A stretch of DNA of 64,000 bases. Origin: Leptospira licerasiae serovar Varillal str. VAR 010. GTDB lineage: Bacteria > Spirochaetota > Leptospiria > Leptospirales > Leptospiraceae. The translations under genes were made by a program, and so were the position numbers. The notes below the pieces were generated by a model. It saw only the letters and a list, made by a program, of their open reading frames with translations. It made no database searches and was not told the DNA's origin. Each line of letters starts with the position of its first letter. Position 1 is the first letter of the stretch. Shown in pieces: positions 20,627 through 30,277 of the stretch. The stretch covers positions 1,240,001 through 1,304,000 of the forward strand of contig NZ_AHOO02000005.1 in assembly GCF_000244755.1 (NCBI RefSeq), given 5' to 3'.

Positions 20627-20660
20627 GTTGACAGTGAGTGAATACTCACTCACTGTCAAC
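20627..20660. promoter_or_regulatory. 34-bp near-perfect palindrome, probable TetR operator
   Basis: The half-site GTTGACAGTGAGTGA is mirrored exactly on the other side; only one base pair near the centre breaks the symmetry. It lies 29 bases upstream of the aminotransferase start and 87 upstream of the TetR gene. Repeats of TGAGTGA/TCACTCA are typical of TetR-family sites. Both flanks contain TTGACA, a -35 consensus, so binding would block promoters in both directions. Confidence 0.75.
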
Positions 20661-20747
20661 TAGAAAATACAGAAAAGAACCTTCCGGGAAAATTTTCCGT
20701 ATTCCGGTGGTTAGGAACCGCTTACGTAGTAAATATAGGGAAGTACT

Positions 20748-21410
20748 GTGGCTGAATTTACCGCTTCAAAATACAATAGAGATACTTTCGATAAGATCCC
20801 GGAAGAAAAAAGGACCAGGATACTTTCCGTTGCGATCGCAGAATTTGCAAACCGAGGTTTCAATAATGCGAACACAAATATTATTGCTAAGAAGGCCGGC
20901 ATCAGCGTTGGCTCTTTATACAAATACTTCGATACAAAAGAAGACTTTTTTCTTACCGCTGTAGGTTACGGTATCCATCAGCTAGAAAAAACCTTAGAAG
21001 AAGTCCTGAACGAAGAAAGCGACCTTTTCGGAAAGGTGGAAAGAATATTAAGAATTATCCAAAAACATTCCAGAGAGAATAGAGATATTATCCGCTTATA
21101 CAATGAGATCACTGCGGAAGGAAATTCTGAGCTGATCCGAGGACTTTCCTCCGATATGGAAAGTGTTTCCGCTAAAGTTTATACTTCTTTATTGGCAGAA
21201 GCCAAAAAGTCCGGTTCTGTAGGCAAGGAAGTGGACGAGAAAATTTTTGCCTTCTGCATAGATAATCTTTTTATGATACTTCAATTCTCTTATGCGACCG
21301 AGTATTATAGGGAAAGAATGAAAGTCTACCTGGGAAAAGACTTCGATAACGACGAAAAGGTCGTGAAGGGGATGATGTCTTTTATTCGTAGGGCGTTAGA
21401 GAAAAAGTAG
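20748..21410 (+). CDS. TetR/AcrR family transcriptional regulator
   Basis: A 220-residue regulator. The helix-turn-helix is at residues 20-65: RILSVAIAEFANRGFNNANT, then IAKKAGISVGSLYKYFDTKEDFF. The rest is a helical ligand-binding domain that I cannot assign to a ligand. It starts with GTG at 20748, with AGGGAAG just upstream. It is divergent from the aminotransferase/aldolase genes and probably controls them and itself through the palindrome at 20627-20660. Confidence 0.9.
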   Translation: MAEFTASKYNRDTFDKIPEEKRTRILSVAIAEFANRGFNNANTNIIAKKAGISVGSLYKYFDTKEDFFLTAVGYGIHQLEKTLEEVLNEESDLFGKVERILRIIQKHSRENRDIIRLYNEITAEGNSELIRGLSSDMESVSAKVYTSLLAEAKKSGSVGKEVDEKIFAFCIDNLFMILQFSYATEYYRERMKVYLGKDFDNDEKVVKGMMSFIRRALEKK

Positions 21411-21424
21411 GTTTTTTTCCTATC

Positions 21425-22714
21425 TCATTGCCGTAAAAAATCCAATCTATATATTACTCCGAAATCCAAAGAGTTCGATTTGCTAACAGATGTGGCTCCT
21501 TTCCCGATCGCGGTTTGGATCAGATTGTTTAATAATACATCTCCCGGTGCTCTAGGCGAGGAAGAGTCGAAAGCATATCTGATCTCATTAGAAGTTTGAT
21601 CTAAATTGTATTTCCATTCGTACGCCGATATGCCGGCCCAAACGGAAAATGTCGGAGTAAGTCTATAGACGAATTTATAGGATAGTTGGTATCCTTTTGC
21701 TGCCCATGCGGATTTTTGCGCGACTTCTCCATAAAAAGCGGAAGTTGAATCCGGAAAAACGGTCGCGTGTATGGTATTGTCCTGATTTCCCTTTAGAGTT
21801 AAGTAATATAGTTCAATCCTATTCTCGATCCTTTCTCCAGCTCTGATCGTAGTTTTTAAGCCGAGAGAAGGGCCTTTCATTCGTTCATGGACTTGAAAGA
21901 AATAATTTCCGTATAAATACAATCCCGAAGAAGAGAATGCCTTTAAGCTCGTGTTATTATCGTCCGTGTTTCCCCAAAACTGGAAGTAACCAACGCTCGG
22001 TCTTAGATCAAAACGAGAGTTCGTAAATGCAAGATAGGATATATCGGCCTTTAGGGTTGTCTGTTTTTCTGGAAAAGTTCCGTTAGTGGTATTGAACTCG
22101 TTTCCGGAATTGATTGTTAGTGTGTTTAGTGTGGTATCCGAGCGGAAGTTACTTCCAGATAAGGATCCCGAAAGTTTTCGAAACGTGTATGTTAGACCGT
22201 AGTGATCGGAAAGTCCCGCTTTATAGCTCGGCTTTTCCGTAATTGTAGGATTACTCCCTGTCAGTAAGTTTACGGAATTTTGCAATCTAAGTAGGAAGGT
22301 TTCCGAATCAGGTTTATAATATCCGTATCCTATACCCCCGAAAAATTCTAGATCGTGTCTCTTCGTTTGGTCCAATTGAAAATTCGTCACTTTTCTCGGA
22401 GGTGATTCCTGAGGAGAAGGTTCAACTATGAGAGGAGGAGGTTCTTGGGGGCTTTGTTTTAACTTGTCTTCGGAATCCTTTAATTCTTTTACGGTAGGCT
22501 CTTTATAACTTACTCTTTGGATTTCCGTTTTATTTAATTGTTTAGTTTTGCCGTCTGCTATTTTGATCTGAATGAAGGTCGCTGTCTGATGGATGACTTC
22601 TCCTCTCAGGATTTGCCCATTTTTCAAATAGATAGTCTGCTCTTCTCCAAAGACTGCGATTGCGGGAAGAAAAAAACATAATAGAATAGTTCGTTTAATA
22701 AATGAAAATCTCAT
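21425..22714 (-). CDS. Outer-membrane-like protein, paralogue 1 of 3
   Basis: A 429-residue exported protein. The signal peptide ends near VFG/EE. Next comes a small domain (residues 25-75) with TIYLKNGQILRGEV, QTATFIQIKI and KTEIQRVSY. A proline-rich linker follows, then about 300 residues of alternating polar and aromatic strands ending in FGVIYRLDFL, as in beta-barrels. The two neighbours have the same plan, with similar lengths. I do not recognise a named family. The N-terminal domain is a short beta-rich module also seen in other Leptospira exported proteins as far as I recall. Function is unknown. Confidence 0.7.
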   Translation of the reverse strand: MRFSFIKRTILLCFFLPAIAVFGEEQTIYLKNGQILRGEVIHQTATFIQIKIADGKTKQLNKTEIQRVSYKEPTVKELKDSEDKLKQSPQEPPPLIVEPSPQESPPRKVTNFQLDQTKRHDLEFFGGIGYGYYKPDSETFLLRLQNSVNLLTGSNPTITEKPSYKAGLSDHYGLTYTFRKLSGSLSGSNFRSDTTLNTLTINSGNEFNTTNGTFPEKQTTLKADISYLAFTNSRFDLRPSVGYFQFWGNTDDNNTSLKAFSSSGLYLYGNYFFQVHERMKGPSLGLKTTIRAGERIENRIELYYLTLKGNQDNTIHATVFPDSTSAFYGEVAQKSAWAAKGYQLSYKFVYRLTPTFSVWAGISAYEWKYNLDQTSNEIRYAFDSSSPRAPGDVLLNNLIQTAIGKGATSVSKSNSLDFGVIYRLDFLRQ

Positions 22715-22747
22715 CTATGCTAAATTTCGAAGCTTAGATAAATGCGT

Positions 22748-22765
22748 GCAATAAATTATTAATGC
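22748..22765 (-). promoter_or_regulatory. Conserved upstream box of paralogue 1
   Basis: Read on the minus strand the box is GCATTAATAATTTATTGC. Its near edge is 34 bases before the start codon. Closely similar boxes lie at 34 and 35 bases before the other two paralogues, so it is likely part of a shared promoter or operator. Confidence 0.5.
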
Positions 22766-22833
22766 ATTTGAATTAAATCGTTCACGGGTTTTGTCCTGAG
22801 GCCAGGCTCGAATGCCTGCTAGGTATTTTTGAT

Positions 22834-24102
22834 CTAATTTAATTCAAATCTTTTTATCATTCCAAATTCCAAGATTGCGGATCTACTTTCCGAATTGATC
22901 GTTTTGCCTACCGCTTCCATTAATTTCTGTTGTACGATATATGCATTCGGATTGCTTAAATCGACCCCGATCAATCCGTCTTTGGACGAGAACACATATT
23001 GGAAATCTGTGTTTAGGCTGTATTTCCATTCATAGAATTGAAATCCCGCATAAACCGAAATCGTAGGAGTGATCCTATAAACTAATCGATAGAGAAGGTG
23101 AAATCCATTTGCGTCCCATGAGATATTCTGTCCTTGTCTAAATAATGCGACCTGAGACAGATTCGTAGGGGCAAGGAATGATTGGATGCTCCCATTCTGA
23201 TTCCCGGATAAATTTAAATTATGATATTCTAATCTATTTTCCCATCTCTCTCCCATACGTAGCGTTGCTTTTAATCCTATCGTATACCCCTTGAGAGTTT
23301 CGTTGAACTTCAATACACCCTGAGAATATAGATATAAGCCACTATCGATATAATAGGACGTAGATAAATTCGCGTCCTGAGATTGTCCCCAGAAGTGTTG
23401 GTACCCGATTGTGGGTCTTAGATCGAATCTTTCTTTCGTAAATATTAGAAAGGACAATTCGTTTTTCAAAGCACTTTGCCTTTCCGGAAAACTCCCACTG
23501 CTATGTATCATTCCGCTTGCATAAGAATGACTGTCGTATGTGCTTCTATTTCCCAGAAGTGACCCGGTTATTCCTCCGGACCATCTTTTCCATGTATATA
23601 TTGCTCCGTAAGTTTGAGATAATTCGGGGGAATGTGTAGGCTTATCGATTACCGTTGGAAGAGTTCCGGAGAGCAGTCCCATTTTGTTTTGGATCTGTAC
23701 CGGTAACCCTTGAGTTTCCGGAGAATATCTACCGGCCCCTAATCCTAAATAAATCTCTAAATCATTCCGTTTTAACTGATCTATATGGAAATTTACTTTG
23801 GGCTTTGGTACTTCTAAGATTTGCGGAATAGGAGTTTGTTCCGCCTGAACTGGTTTTTTCTCTTCCTGTGGAAGTTTTATCGGTTCGTTAAAACTAACAG
23901 TATTGATCTCGGACTTATTCAGTTGTATCGTTTTTCCTTCTGCAGTTTTGATCAACATACTCGTTGCAGTCTGCTGTAATATTTCAGCCCGAAAAACCTG
24001 GCCGTTTTTTAGATAGATGGTTTTCATTTCCGCGAACAGGGAAACAACAGGAATCAATAAGAACGCAAATAGGAGAGGGGACCTTTTAAGATACGTTTTC
24101 AT
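22834..24102 (-). CDS. Outer-membrane-like protein, paralogue 2 of 3
   Basis: A 422-residue exported protein with the same design as its neighbours: signal peptide (cleavage near LFA/EM), a small N-terminal domain with TIYLKNGQVFRAEI, QTATSMLIKT and KSEINTVSF, a proline-rich linker, and a long barrel-like region ending FGMIKRFELN. Internal blocks such as RFDLRPTIGYQHFWG match the other two. The whole set probably arose by tandem duplication. Function is unknown. Confidence 0.7.
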   Translation of the reverse strand: MKTYLKRSPLLFAFLLIPVVSLFAEMKTIYLKNGQVFRAEILQQTATSMLIKTAEGKTIQLNKSEINTVSFNEPIKLPQEEKKPVQAEQTPIPQILEVPKPKVNFHIDQLKRNDLEIYLGLGAGRYSPETQGLPVQIQNKMGLLSGTLPTVIDKPTHSPELSQTYGAIYTWKRWSGGITGSLLGNRSTYDSHSYASGMIHSSGSFPERQSALKNELSFLIFTKERFDLRPTIGYQHFWGQSQDANLSTSYYIDSGLYLYSQGVLKFNETLKGYTIGLKATLRMGERWENRLEYHNLNLSGNQNGSIQSFLAPTNLSQVALFRQGQNISWDANGFHLLYRLVYRITPTISVYAGFQFYEWKYSLNTDFQYVFSSKDGLIGVDLSNPNAYIVQQKLMEAVGKTINSESRSAILEFGMIKRFELN

Positions 24103-24135
24103 CTGCGCCGTATTCTGTATCTTAAAAGGATGGGG

Positions 24136-24150
24136 GCAATAATTTAATGC
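24136..24150 (-). promoter_or_regulatory. Conserved upstream box of paralogue 2
   Basis: Read on the minus strand: GCATTAAATTATTGC, 34 bases before the start codon. It is a shorter version of the boxes before paralogues 1 and 3. Confidence 0.5.
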
Positions 24151-24180
24151 TCTTAATCAGGATCCGCAAACAAATTTAAA

Positions 24181-25485
24181 TTAAGGAGATAGCTCGAATC
24201 TTTTCATTACTCCGAATTCCAAGGACGAAGCCCTGCTGGTCGCAGGCGTGGATTTTGCTATGGTGTCTATCATAAGATTGCTTAGAATAACTATATCCAG
24301 CGACGGTGGAAATTTTATATCTCCTAATCCTTGGAATCTTTGCTCCATTGAATTCACTGAATACTTCCATTCAAACAATTGTATCCCAACCCAGAAAGAA
24401 AGCGTAGAGGTCCATCGATAGAACAGTTTATTCGAAAAATTAAATCCTTTTGCGGTCCAAGTCGTATCTATATTAGATTTGTAATAATCGAAGAAAGAAC
24501 CGTCCGTACTCGCGGCAGTGCCAGTTGAGGAAGTATATTGAGCTCCGGTGAGAGACAAATAGTGAAGTTCGATCCGGTCCTCCCATCTTTCTCCTACGCG
24601 AACGGTTGTTTTTATCCCGAAGGACGGCCCTTTTAATATCTCTAGAAAAGTATAATTAAATTTGGTAACATCGAACAATGCATTCGCAAAATAATCGTTA
24701 GCCGTAGTGTTATTATCTTCCGTCTTTCCCCAGAATTGAGAATATCCGAAACTGGGCCGTATATCTACCCTTTGGTTGCTAAATGCCAAATAAGAAGCAT
24801 CTAACTTTAAAGAATTCTGTTTTTCTGGAAACGTTCCGGTAAATTCTTGAAGCGAAGAATTTCCTCCGTACACCGTTACTCTTTCCGAAGTTTTTCCGCC
24901 AAAATGAGTAGCGGTCAATCCGACCGCGAATTTTCTCCAATAATAGATCGCTCCTAGGCTATAGGCGAGTCCTCGTTTATATACAGGATCATCTGCTTGA
25001 GTAGGGACTGTGTTTAGGGTGTTTATCTTTGCGCTTAGATGATCAAAATAAGTTCCTGTAGGAGGACGATATGTTCCTAGGCCCGCTCCGAAGAACACCT
25101 CTATATCTTTTCTTTTGACTTGATCGATTGCATAAGGGCTGGCTGCTTTGTCTATCTCCGGCTCCTGCTTTTTGGCCGGTTCGGGATTAGGTGGAGGAGG
25201 TTCTTCTACGATTGTAGCTTGTTGTTTTAATTTTTCTTCTGCTTCTTTCTTTTCCAGAACGGTGGGCTCCTTGTAGCTAACTCTTTGTATTTCTTTCTTG
25301 TTGAGCTGTTTGATCTTACCGTCGTCCATCCTGATCTGCATTGTGGTAGCAGTTTGCTGGATCACTTCTCCCCTCAGGATTTGCCCGTTCCTCATATAGA
25401 TTGTCTGCTGTTCCGAAAAAACCTCTCTTATTGGCAAAGATAATGAAAGGATTAATAAGCAAATTCTTACGTAGGAACTTCTCAT
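24181..25485 (-). CDS. Outer-membrane-like protein, paralogue 3 of 3
   Basis: A 434-residue exported protein, first in the minus-strand row. The signal peptide ends near VFS/EQ. The N-terminal domain has TIYMRNGQILRGEV, QTATTMQIRM and KKEIQRVSY, almost identical to paralogue 1. A charged, proline-rich linker (residues 75-115) precedes the barrel-like region, which ends LEFGVMKRFELSP. A terminal aromatic residue near the end fits an outer membrane barrel. Function is unknown. Confidence 0.7.
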   Translation of the reverse strand: MRSSYVRICLLILSLSLPIREVFSEQQTIYMRNGQILRGEVIQQTATTMQIRMDDGKIKQLNKKEIQRVSYKEPTVLEKKEAEEKLKQQATIVEEPPPPNPEPAKKQEPEIDKAASPYAIDQVKRKDIEVFFGAGLGTYRPPTGTYFDHLSAKINTLNTVPTQADDPVYKRGLAYSLGAIYYWRKFAVGLTATHFGGKTSERVTVYGGNSSLQEFTGTFPEKQNSLKLDASYLAFSNQRVDIRPSFGYSQFWGKTEDNNTTANDYFANALFDVTKFNYTFLEILKGPSFGIKTTVRVGERWEDRIELHYLSLTGAQYTSSTGTAASTDGSFFDYYKSNIDTTWTAKGFNFSNKLFYRWTSTLSFWVGIQLFEWKYSVNSMEQRFQGLGDIKFPPSLDIVILSNLMIDTIAKSTPATSRASSLEFGVMKRFELSP

Positions 25486-25519
25486 AACGTAGCTATTAGA
25501 ACGAATACTGAATTGATCG

Positions 25520-25534
25520 GCAATAACTTATTAA
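25520..25534 (-). promoter_or_regulatory. Conserved upstream box of paralogue 3
   Basis: Read on the minus strand: TTAATAAGTTATTGC, 35 bases before the start codon. It shares the TTATTGC end and spacing with the other two boxes. Confidence 0.5.
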
Positions 25535-25668
25535 ACGGCTATAAATAAAAGGTGTTCCAATTGGTTAGTTCTTTGAAGAGGAGAAAGTTATAACTTGGCC
25601 ATTTAATTAAGATTACCTATTGGGGAAAAAACGCGCGCGATAACATACATTTATAACCTGCTCGTTTT

Positions 25669-26397
25669 ATGAGATCTTTATTCTTTCTTCGGCTCTTGGA
25701 CTTCTTTTTTCCTCTACTTTGTGGAATTTGCGGTAGAGAAGACTTTTTTTCCTTAAAAGTCGGTCTCTGCAAAAGATGCGCTTATAACGCTTTGAGGGCG
25801 AAACCTACATATAGATGTAATGTATGCTCTTCCCCTTTGGCCACGCAGTTTGAGGTTTGTGGATTTTGCGATTCCAGAAATGTATTCTTTACGAAAGTTT
25901 TTAGCCTCAGGGATAGAAACGATCTTTTGGGAGAATTATTGAACAAACTGAAATCCAATAATGAGTATCCTGTTTCCGTTTTTTTGTCTTTGGGAATAAG
26001 GAAAGTATTGAGAGAGTTGAGGACCTTAGATCTCGATGCTTGTATTCTTCTTCCTAGTTATTCTAAAAACAAAATTTTCAACCAGGATATTAGAGCATTC
26101 TCTCCAAGTAAAAGGTTATACGAAGAAGTGAAAAGAATATTAAAGATCCCTTTAATAGATCCTTTGATGAAGACAAGCCCTGAAAGACAGGCTGGCAAAA
26201 GTTTTTCCGAAAGATTTTTTCACGCTTATTCAGCTTGGAAAATCAAACCAAATTGGAAGGAGAAATGTCCTCCTACGGTGCTGCTATTGGACGATGTTTT
26301 TACTACCGGCGCGAGCGTGAACGAAGCTAGTCGAATTTTAAAGAAAAACGGTACAAAGTCGGTCTATATTTTAACCTATCTGAGGGTCTCGGAATAA
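25669..26397 (+). CDS. ComF family phosphoribosyltransferase-like protein
   Basis: A 242-residue protein. The N-terminal third has three zinc-type Cys pairs (CGICG, CKRC, CNVC, CGFC). The C-terminal third has the phosphoribosyltransferase motif LLLDDVFTTGAS. This is the ComF/GntX layout. In other bacteria ComF supports DNA uptake; its exact biochemical role is not settled. It lies upstream of dinB on the same strand, 42 bases apart. Confidence 0.85.
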   Translation: MRSLFFLRLLDFFFPLLCGICGREDFFSLKVGLCKRCAYNALRAKPTYRCNVCSSPLATQFEVCGFCDSRNVFFTKVFSLRDRNDLLGELLNKLKSNNEYPVSVFLSLGIRKVLRELRTLDLDACILLPSYSKNKIFNQDIRAFSPSKRLYEEVKRILKIPLIDPLMKTSPERQAGKSFSERFFHAYSAWKIKPNWKEKCPPTVLLLDDVFTTGASVNEASRILKKNGTKSVYILTYLRVSE

Positions 26398-26439
26398 ACT
26401 TGACCAATCTATATATCCGTTTAGTATAGATGAAAGAAG

Positions 26440-27543
26440 ATGATCCGAAAAATTCTACACGTAGATATGGACGCATTTTATGCTTCGGTAGAACAAAGAG
26501 ATAATCCGAGTTATCGAGGCAAACCGATCATTGTTGGAGGTCCTCCAGATTCCAGAGGAGTCGTATGCGCTGCAAGTTACGAAGCAAGGAAATTCGGGGT
26601 CCGTTCTGCAATGCCTTGCTCCCAAGCGGCGAGACTTTGTCCTTCCGGGATCTTTGTAACTCCACGTTTTGAGGCATACAAAAAAGTATCCTCTAAGATC
26701 AGGCAGATCTTTTTAGAATACACAGACCTTGTAGAAATGCTCTCCTTGGACGAGGCGTTTTTAGACGTTACTCAAAATAAAAAAAATATCCCATACGCAA
26801 CGCAAGTGGCAAAAGAAATTAGAGAAAAAATTTTCGAAGAGACTCAATTGACCGCATCCGCAGGAGTTTCCATAAATAAGTTTTTAGCCAAGATTGCAAC
26901 CGACCAAAACAAACCGAACGGAATGACGATAGTTCGTCCGGAACAGGTCGAAAAATTTATAGAGTCGTTGGATGTTTCGGTATTCCCAGGTATCGGAAAA
27001 GTTACATTAAAAAAAATGCATGCACTTGGGATAAAAAAAGGGAAAGACCTAAAAGAAAAAAGTCTGGAGATGTTGGACCAAAATTTCGGAAAATCTGGCC
27101 GCTGGTTTTACGCAGTATGCAGAGGGTTGGATGATAGGCCGGTAGAACCGTTTAGGGAAAGGAAATCCTTGGGTGCAGAATCCACTTTCGCTAAGGACTT
27201 GGAAAATAGCTCGGAGATATTCAGAGAACTTTCGGATATCGCCGAGGAGTTGGAAAGAAGGTTACTTCAAAAACCTTTTCCGGGAAAAACGATTACTCTT
27301 AAGGTAAAATTTTCAGACTTCACGCAAAAGACTAGAAGTATCACCGAGGATTATTCCTATTTAGATAAAAACGAATTGTACCGGATCGGATCCAAACTTT
27401 TGGAAGAATTTATATTAGGATCAGGTAAAGCGATCTTTCCGATCCGACTTTTGGGTCTTAGCCTCTCCCATCCGGAAAACACTTCTAAAAATTCACAGAT
27501 AAAAATAGAAGACGAAGAAGATCTATTACCTTCTCTTTTCTAA
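26440..27543 (+). CDS. dinB: DNA polymerase IV (Y family)
   Basis: A 367-residue Y-family polymerase. Catalytic carboxylates lie in HVDMDAFYASVEQRD (residues 7-21) and SLDEAFLDVT (about 103-112). The helix-hairpin-helix region VFPGIGKVTLKKM and the little finger domain follow. It copies damaged templates with low fidelity. No clear LexA box is visible just upstream. The C-terminus has no obvious QLxLF clamp motif, though it ends DLLPSLF, which may serve. Confidence 0.95.
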   Translation: MIRKILHVDMDAFYASVEQRDNPSYRGKPIIVGGPPDSRGVVCAASYEARKFGVRSAMPCSQAARLCPSGIFVTPRFEAYKKVSSKIRQIFLEYTDLVEMLSLDEAFLDVTQNKKNIPYATQVAKEIREKIFEETQLTASAGVSINKFLAKIATDQNKPNGMTIVRPEQVEKFIESLDVSVFPGIGKVTLKKMHALGIKKGKDLKEKSLEMLDQNFGKSGRWFYAVCRGLDDRPVEPFRERKSLGAESTFAKDLENSSEIFRELSDIAEELERRLLQKPFPGKTITLKVKFSDFTQKTRSITEDYSYLDKNELYRIGSKLLEEFILGSGKAIFPIRLLGLSLSHPENTSKNSQIKIEDEEDLLPSLF

Positions 27544-27544
27544 A

Positions 27545-28294
27545 CTATTTAGAAGTGTCTCCGTCTATCCCGGAAGGTACTAAATTTGCGATTCCTTGCC
27601 TAAGATTTGCCCATTCTTGTCTACATTTTTTGTCAGAATCTTTCTCTTCGTTATAATGTAACATGGATCTTCCGGCAGCGAGTCCGGCTAGTTTAGAATT
27701 ATCGAATACTTTCCAAGCGATACTTAAAATAAATAAGCCTACAAAAGGAAGTGCTATCTTCAATATCCCATGATGTTTGGAATCCATGATGGAACCTAAA
27801 AAAGTACAAATTGAACCGATACTAAATAGATACCAGCCTATGTAAAAATAATCTTCCGAGATCTCTGAGGCATTATTGATCATGTATCTGCAGAAAGATC
27901 CATCCATCTCCACTAATTCTTTTTTTCCGGAAGGAAGAAGGTTTTCTACAAACGGTTTTTCTAATCTGGATTTTCCCAAATAAGGTTGGATCTCTAAGAA
28001 TAGATTAATTCCCATATACAGCATTCCGATGATGAAGACGATGAAAAAAGGTCTGTATAAAAGTTTGGTCCTTTCCGTAGATCTATAAAGTTCTAATTCC
28101 GATTCGGGAACTCCCATCTTCTTGGAAATCCTGTCCTTGTATTGTTGAAAGGCTAAATTATCCATGAAAGGAATGTAATCCGTAGCAGGAAGAGAGTCCT
28201 TTGCTTCCTTACTCTGGAGCCAAGCATTAACCTCGTTTAAGGCTTTGGTTTTAGAAACTTTGAAGTAAGGAAAGATAAAACGGAGCAGAAACAT
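27545..28294 (-). CDS. Membrane protein of unknown function
   Basis: A 249-residue protein with three likely membrane helices (FFIVFIIGMLYMGINLFL, YIGWYLFSIGSICTFLGSI, IALPFVGLFILSIAWKVF). A good ribosome binding site (AGGAAA) precedes the ATG. The N-terminus is soluble, with charged residues. No family is recognised. It is convergent with dinB; stops are one base apart. Confidence 0.7.
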   Translation of the reverse strand: MFLLRFIFPYFKVSKTKALNEVNAWLQSKEAKDSLPATDYIPFMDNLAFQQYKDRISKKMGVPESELELYRSTERTKLLYRPFFIVFIIGMLYMGINLFLEIQPYLGKSRLEKPFVENLLPSGKKELVEMDGSFCRYMINNASEISEDYFYIGWYLFSIGSICTFLGSIMDSKHHGILKIALPFVGLFILSIAWKVFDNSKLAGLAAGRSMLHYNEEKDSDKKCRQEWANLRQGIANLVPSGIDGDTSK

Positions 28295-28396
28295 AATATT
28301 TTCCTGTTATAGAATCGGTGAATGGACCGGCTGGCCATATTAGAGAATCTTTAAGATACAGGCAAGGCGATTTTTGAACAGTAGAAGTCCGGAAAA

Positions 28397-30262
28397 TCAA
28401 AACTTTTCTAAAATTGCTAAAATTTCTCTCCCATATTGCCTAACTTTAGCTTCTCCCATACCTTTGATCGTCATTAGGTCGTCCAGGCTTTCCGGTTTTT
28501 GAGAAGCGATCCTGGCAAGTACAGGATTTTGGATCACCATAAACTTTTTCCATTTATTGCGTCTTGCGATCCTATCTCTGAAGTTTTTGAGTTCGTTCAG
28601 GATGAGCTTATCCCCGCTAAGTTGTATTTTTTTGCGGGGCTTTTCGGTATCATCAAAAGACGCTTTAGGTTTTCCGAATGCAGTCAGATAAATTTTAGGA
28701 TATTTATCCCCTTTAACGGAAAGTTTTTTGGTCTTTTGCCAATCTTCCAGAAGTTTAAGGATGGATTCTTCCGGTACGTGCTTTAAAGAAGAATAATATT
28801 CTGATCTATCCAACCTTCTGCGAAGTATATCCTTGGATTTTGCACCTCTTAACGTTCCTGCGATGATCTTTTTACCGAACTTTGCGGGATATTCCGAGAT
28901 CAATCCTTCTACGGATTTGATCTCGTCCGGATCGAAGATATGAGATTCTTTTTCCTTTTTCTTTTCCGCCTTCAACCTTTCTCTTTCAGTATAAGCAAGT
29001 CTTGCGGAATGAGAAGAAGCAAAATCAGTACATGTATCGCAAGATCCGCAATTGGAAATTTTTTCCCCAAAGTAATCGCATAGGATCTTTTGTCTACAGT
29101 CCGAGGAGCTTACATACGATTTTACGTGAGAGAGTAGAGTTTCTCCTCCCTTATAATTCGCTTCCTTTGATAAAAGAAAACTTTGAACGCTTAAGTCGCC
29201 AGGGAGAAAGAATAATATACAATCCGAATTTTTACCGTCTCTTCCTGCTCTTCCAGCTTCTTGGTAATAACTTTCCAGAGAAGAAGGTACCTGATAGTGA
29301 AGGACCAGTCTTACATTGGGACTATCCAATCCCATCCCGAATGCGTTTGTCGCTACGAGTATATTCGTTTTTCCGGATGTATAACCTTCTTGCGTTCTTT
29401 CTCTGCTGGAATCGGTCCTTCCCGCGTGGTATTTTCCCACTTTGTATCCGGATTTACGGAGAAGTTCGTAAATTTCGTCCACTTTTGCCCGAGTGGAACA
29501 GTAGATTATCGCTTTGCCGGAAGTAGATTTTTGAAAATTACCTTTTTCTAATATTTCTAAAAGTGAACTTTCTTTTTCTCTTTCTGAGTCCGGATATACA
29601 ACCGAGAATTTCAAATTCTCTCTGGCATACGTTCCTTGCACATACAAAGGGGATTTTAATCCCAAACTGTCCGAAATATCTTTTTTAACTCGGTCAGTCG
29701 CAGTAGCAGTTAGAGCCACCCATGGAGTTCCTTCCTGCAAATAAGAACGTAATGTATGGAGTTTTCTGTATTCGGGACGAAAATCATGCCCCCATTGGGA
29801 AACACAATGTGCCTCGTCCACTGCCATTAAGCTTACCGGAAGTTTTGGGAGTAAATTTAAAAAGGAGCGCGAGACTGCTCGTTCAGGAGAAATATATAAT
29901 ATTCTAATTTTTCCGGTTGCAGCGGAAGATAATACCCTGACCTGTTCCAGATCGTCTTGGGTTGAATTACAGTAAGCTGCTTGGATACCTCTTGCTTTTA
30001 GTCCGTCCACCTGGTCTTTCATAAGAGCGATCAAGGGAGAGATTACGATGGTAAGAGAGCTTGACTCCGCAAAGGAAGGTAATTGGTAGATCAGCGATTT
30101 TCCGGCGCCGGTAGGAAGGATTGCAAGCACATCCTTTCTTTCCAATAAAGCCTGGATAGCCTCCCATTGGCCTTGCCTGAATTGGGAAAACCCGAAATGA
30201 GTATGTAGGATCTTTTTCCAATCCTCTATCGAAGAGGAGGCTGTTCCGGAGTTTGCAGACAA
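28397..30262 (-). CDS. recQ: ATP-dependent DNA helicase RecQ
   Basis: A 621-residue superfamily 2 helicase. It has the RecQ motif 0 ([14 protein letters not shown]), Walker A LPTGAGKS (about residue 50), the DEAH box [17 protein letters not shown], motif [10 protein letters not shown], a zinc site with [10 protein letters not shown] and CGSCDTC, and a C-terminal HRDC domain (residues 545-620). It unwinds DNA in recombination and repair. The start is a TTG at 30262 with GGAAGAAG seven bases before it. Confidence 0.95.
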   Translation of the reverse strand: MSANSGTASSSIEDWKKILHTHFGFSQFRQGQWEAIQALLERKDVLAILPTGAGKSLIYQLPSFAESSSLTIVISPLIALMKDQVDGLKARGIQAAYCNSTQDDLEQVRVLSSAATGKIRILYISPERAVSRSFLNLLPKLPVSLMAVDEAHCVSQWGHDFRPEYRKLHTLRSYLQEGTPWVALTATATDRVKKDISDSLGLKSPLYVQGTYARENLKFSVVYPDSEREKESSLLEILEKGNFQKSTSGKAIIYCSTRAKVDEIYELLRKSGYKVGKYHAGRTDSSRERTQEGYTSGKTNILVATNAFGMGLDSPNVRLVLHYQVPSSLESYYQEAGRAGRDGKNSDCILFFLPGDLSVQSFLLSKEANYKGGETLLSHVKSYVSSSDCRQKILCDYFGEKISNCGSCDTCTDFASSHSARLAYTERERLKAEKKKEKESHIFDPDEIKSVEGLISEYPAKFGKKIIAGTLRGAKSKDILRRRLDRSEYYSSLKHVPEESILKLLEDWQKTKKLSVKGDKYPKIYLTAFGKPKASFDDTEKPRKKIQLSGDKLILNELKNFRDRIARRNKWKKFMVIQNPVLARIASQKPESLDDLMTIKGMGEAKVRQYGREILAILEKF

Positions 30263-30277
30263 GTTGAAACTTCTTCC

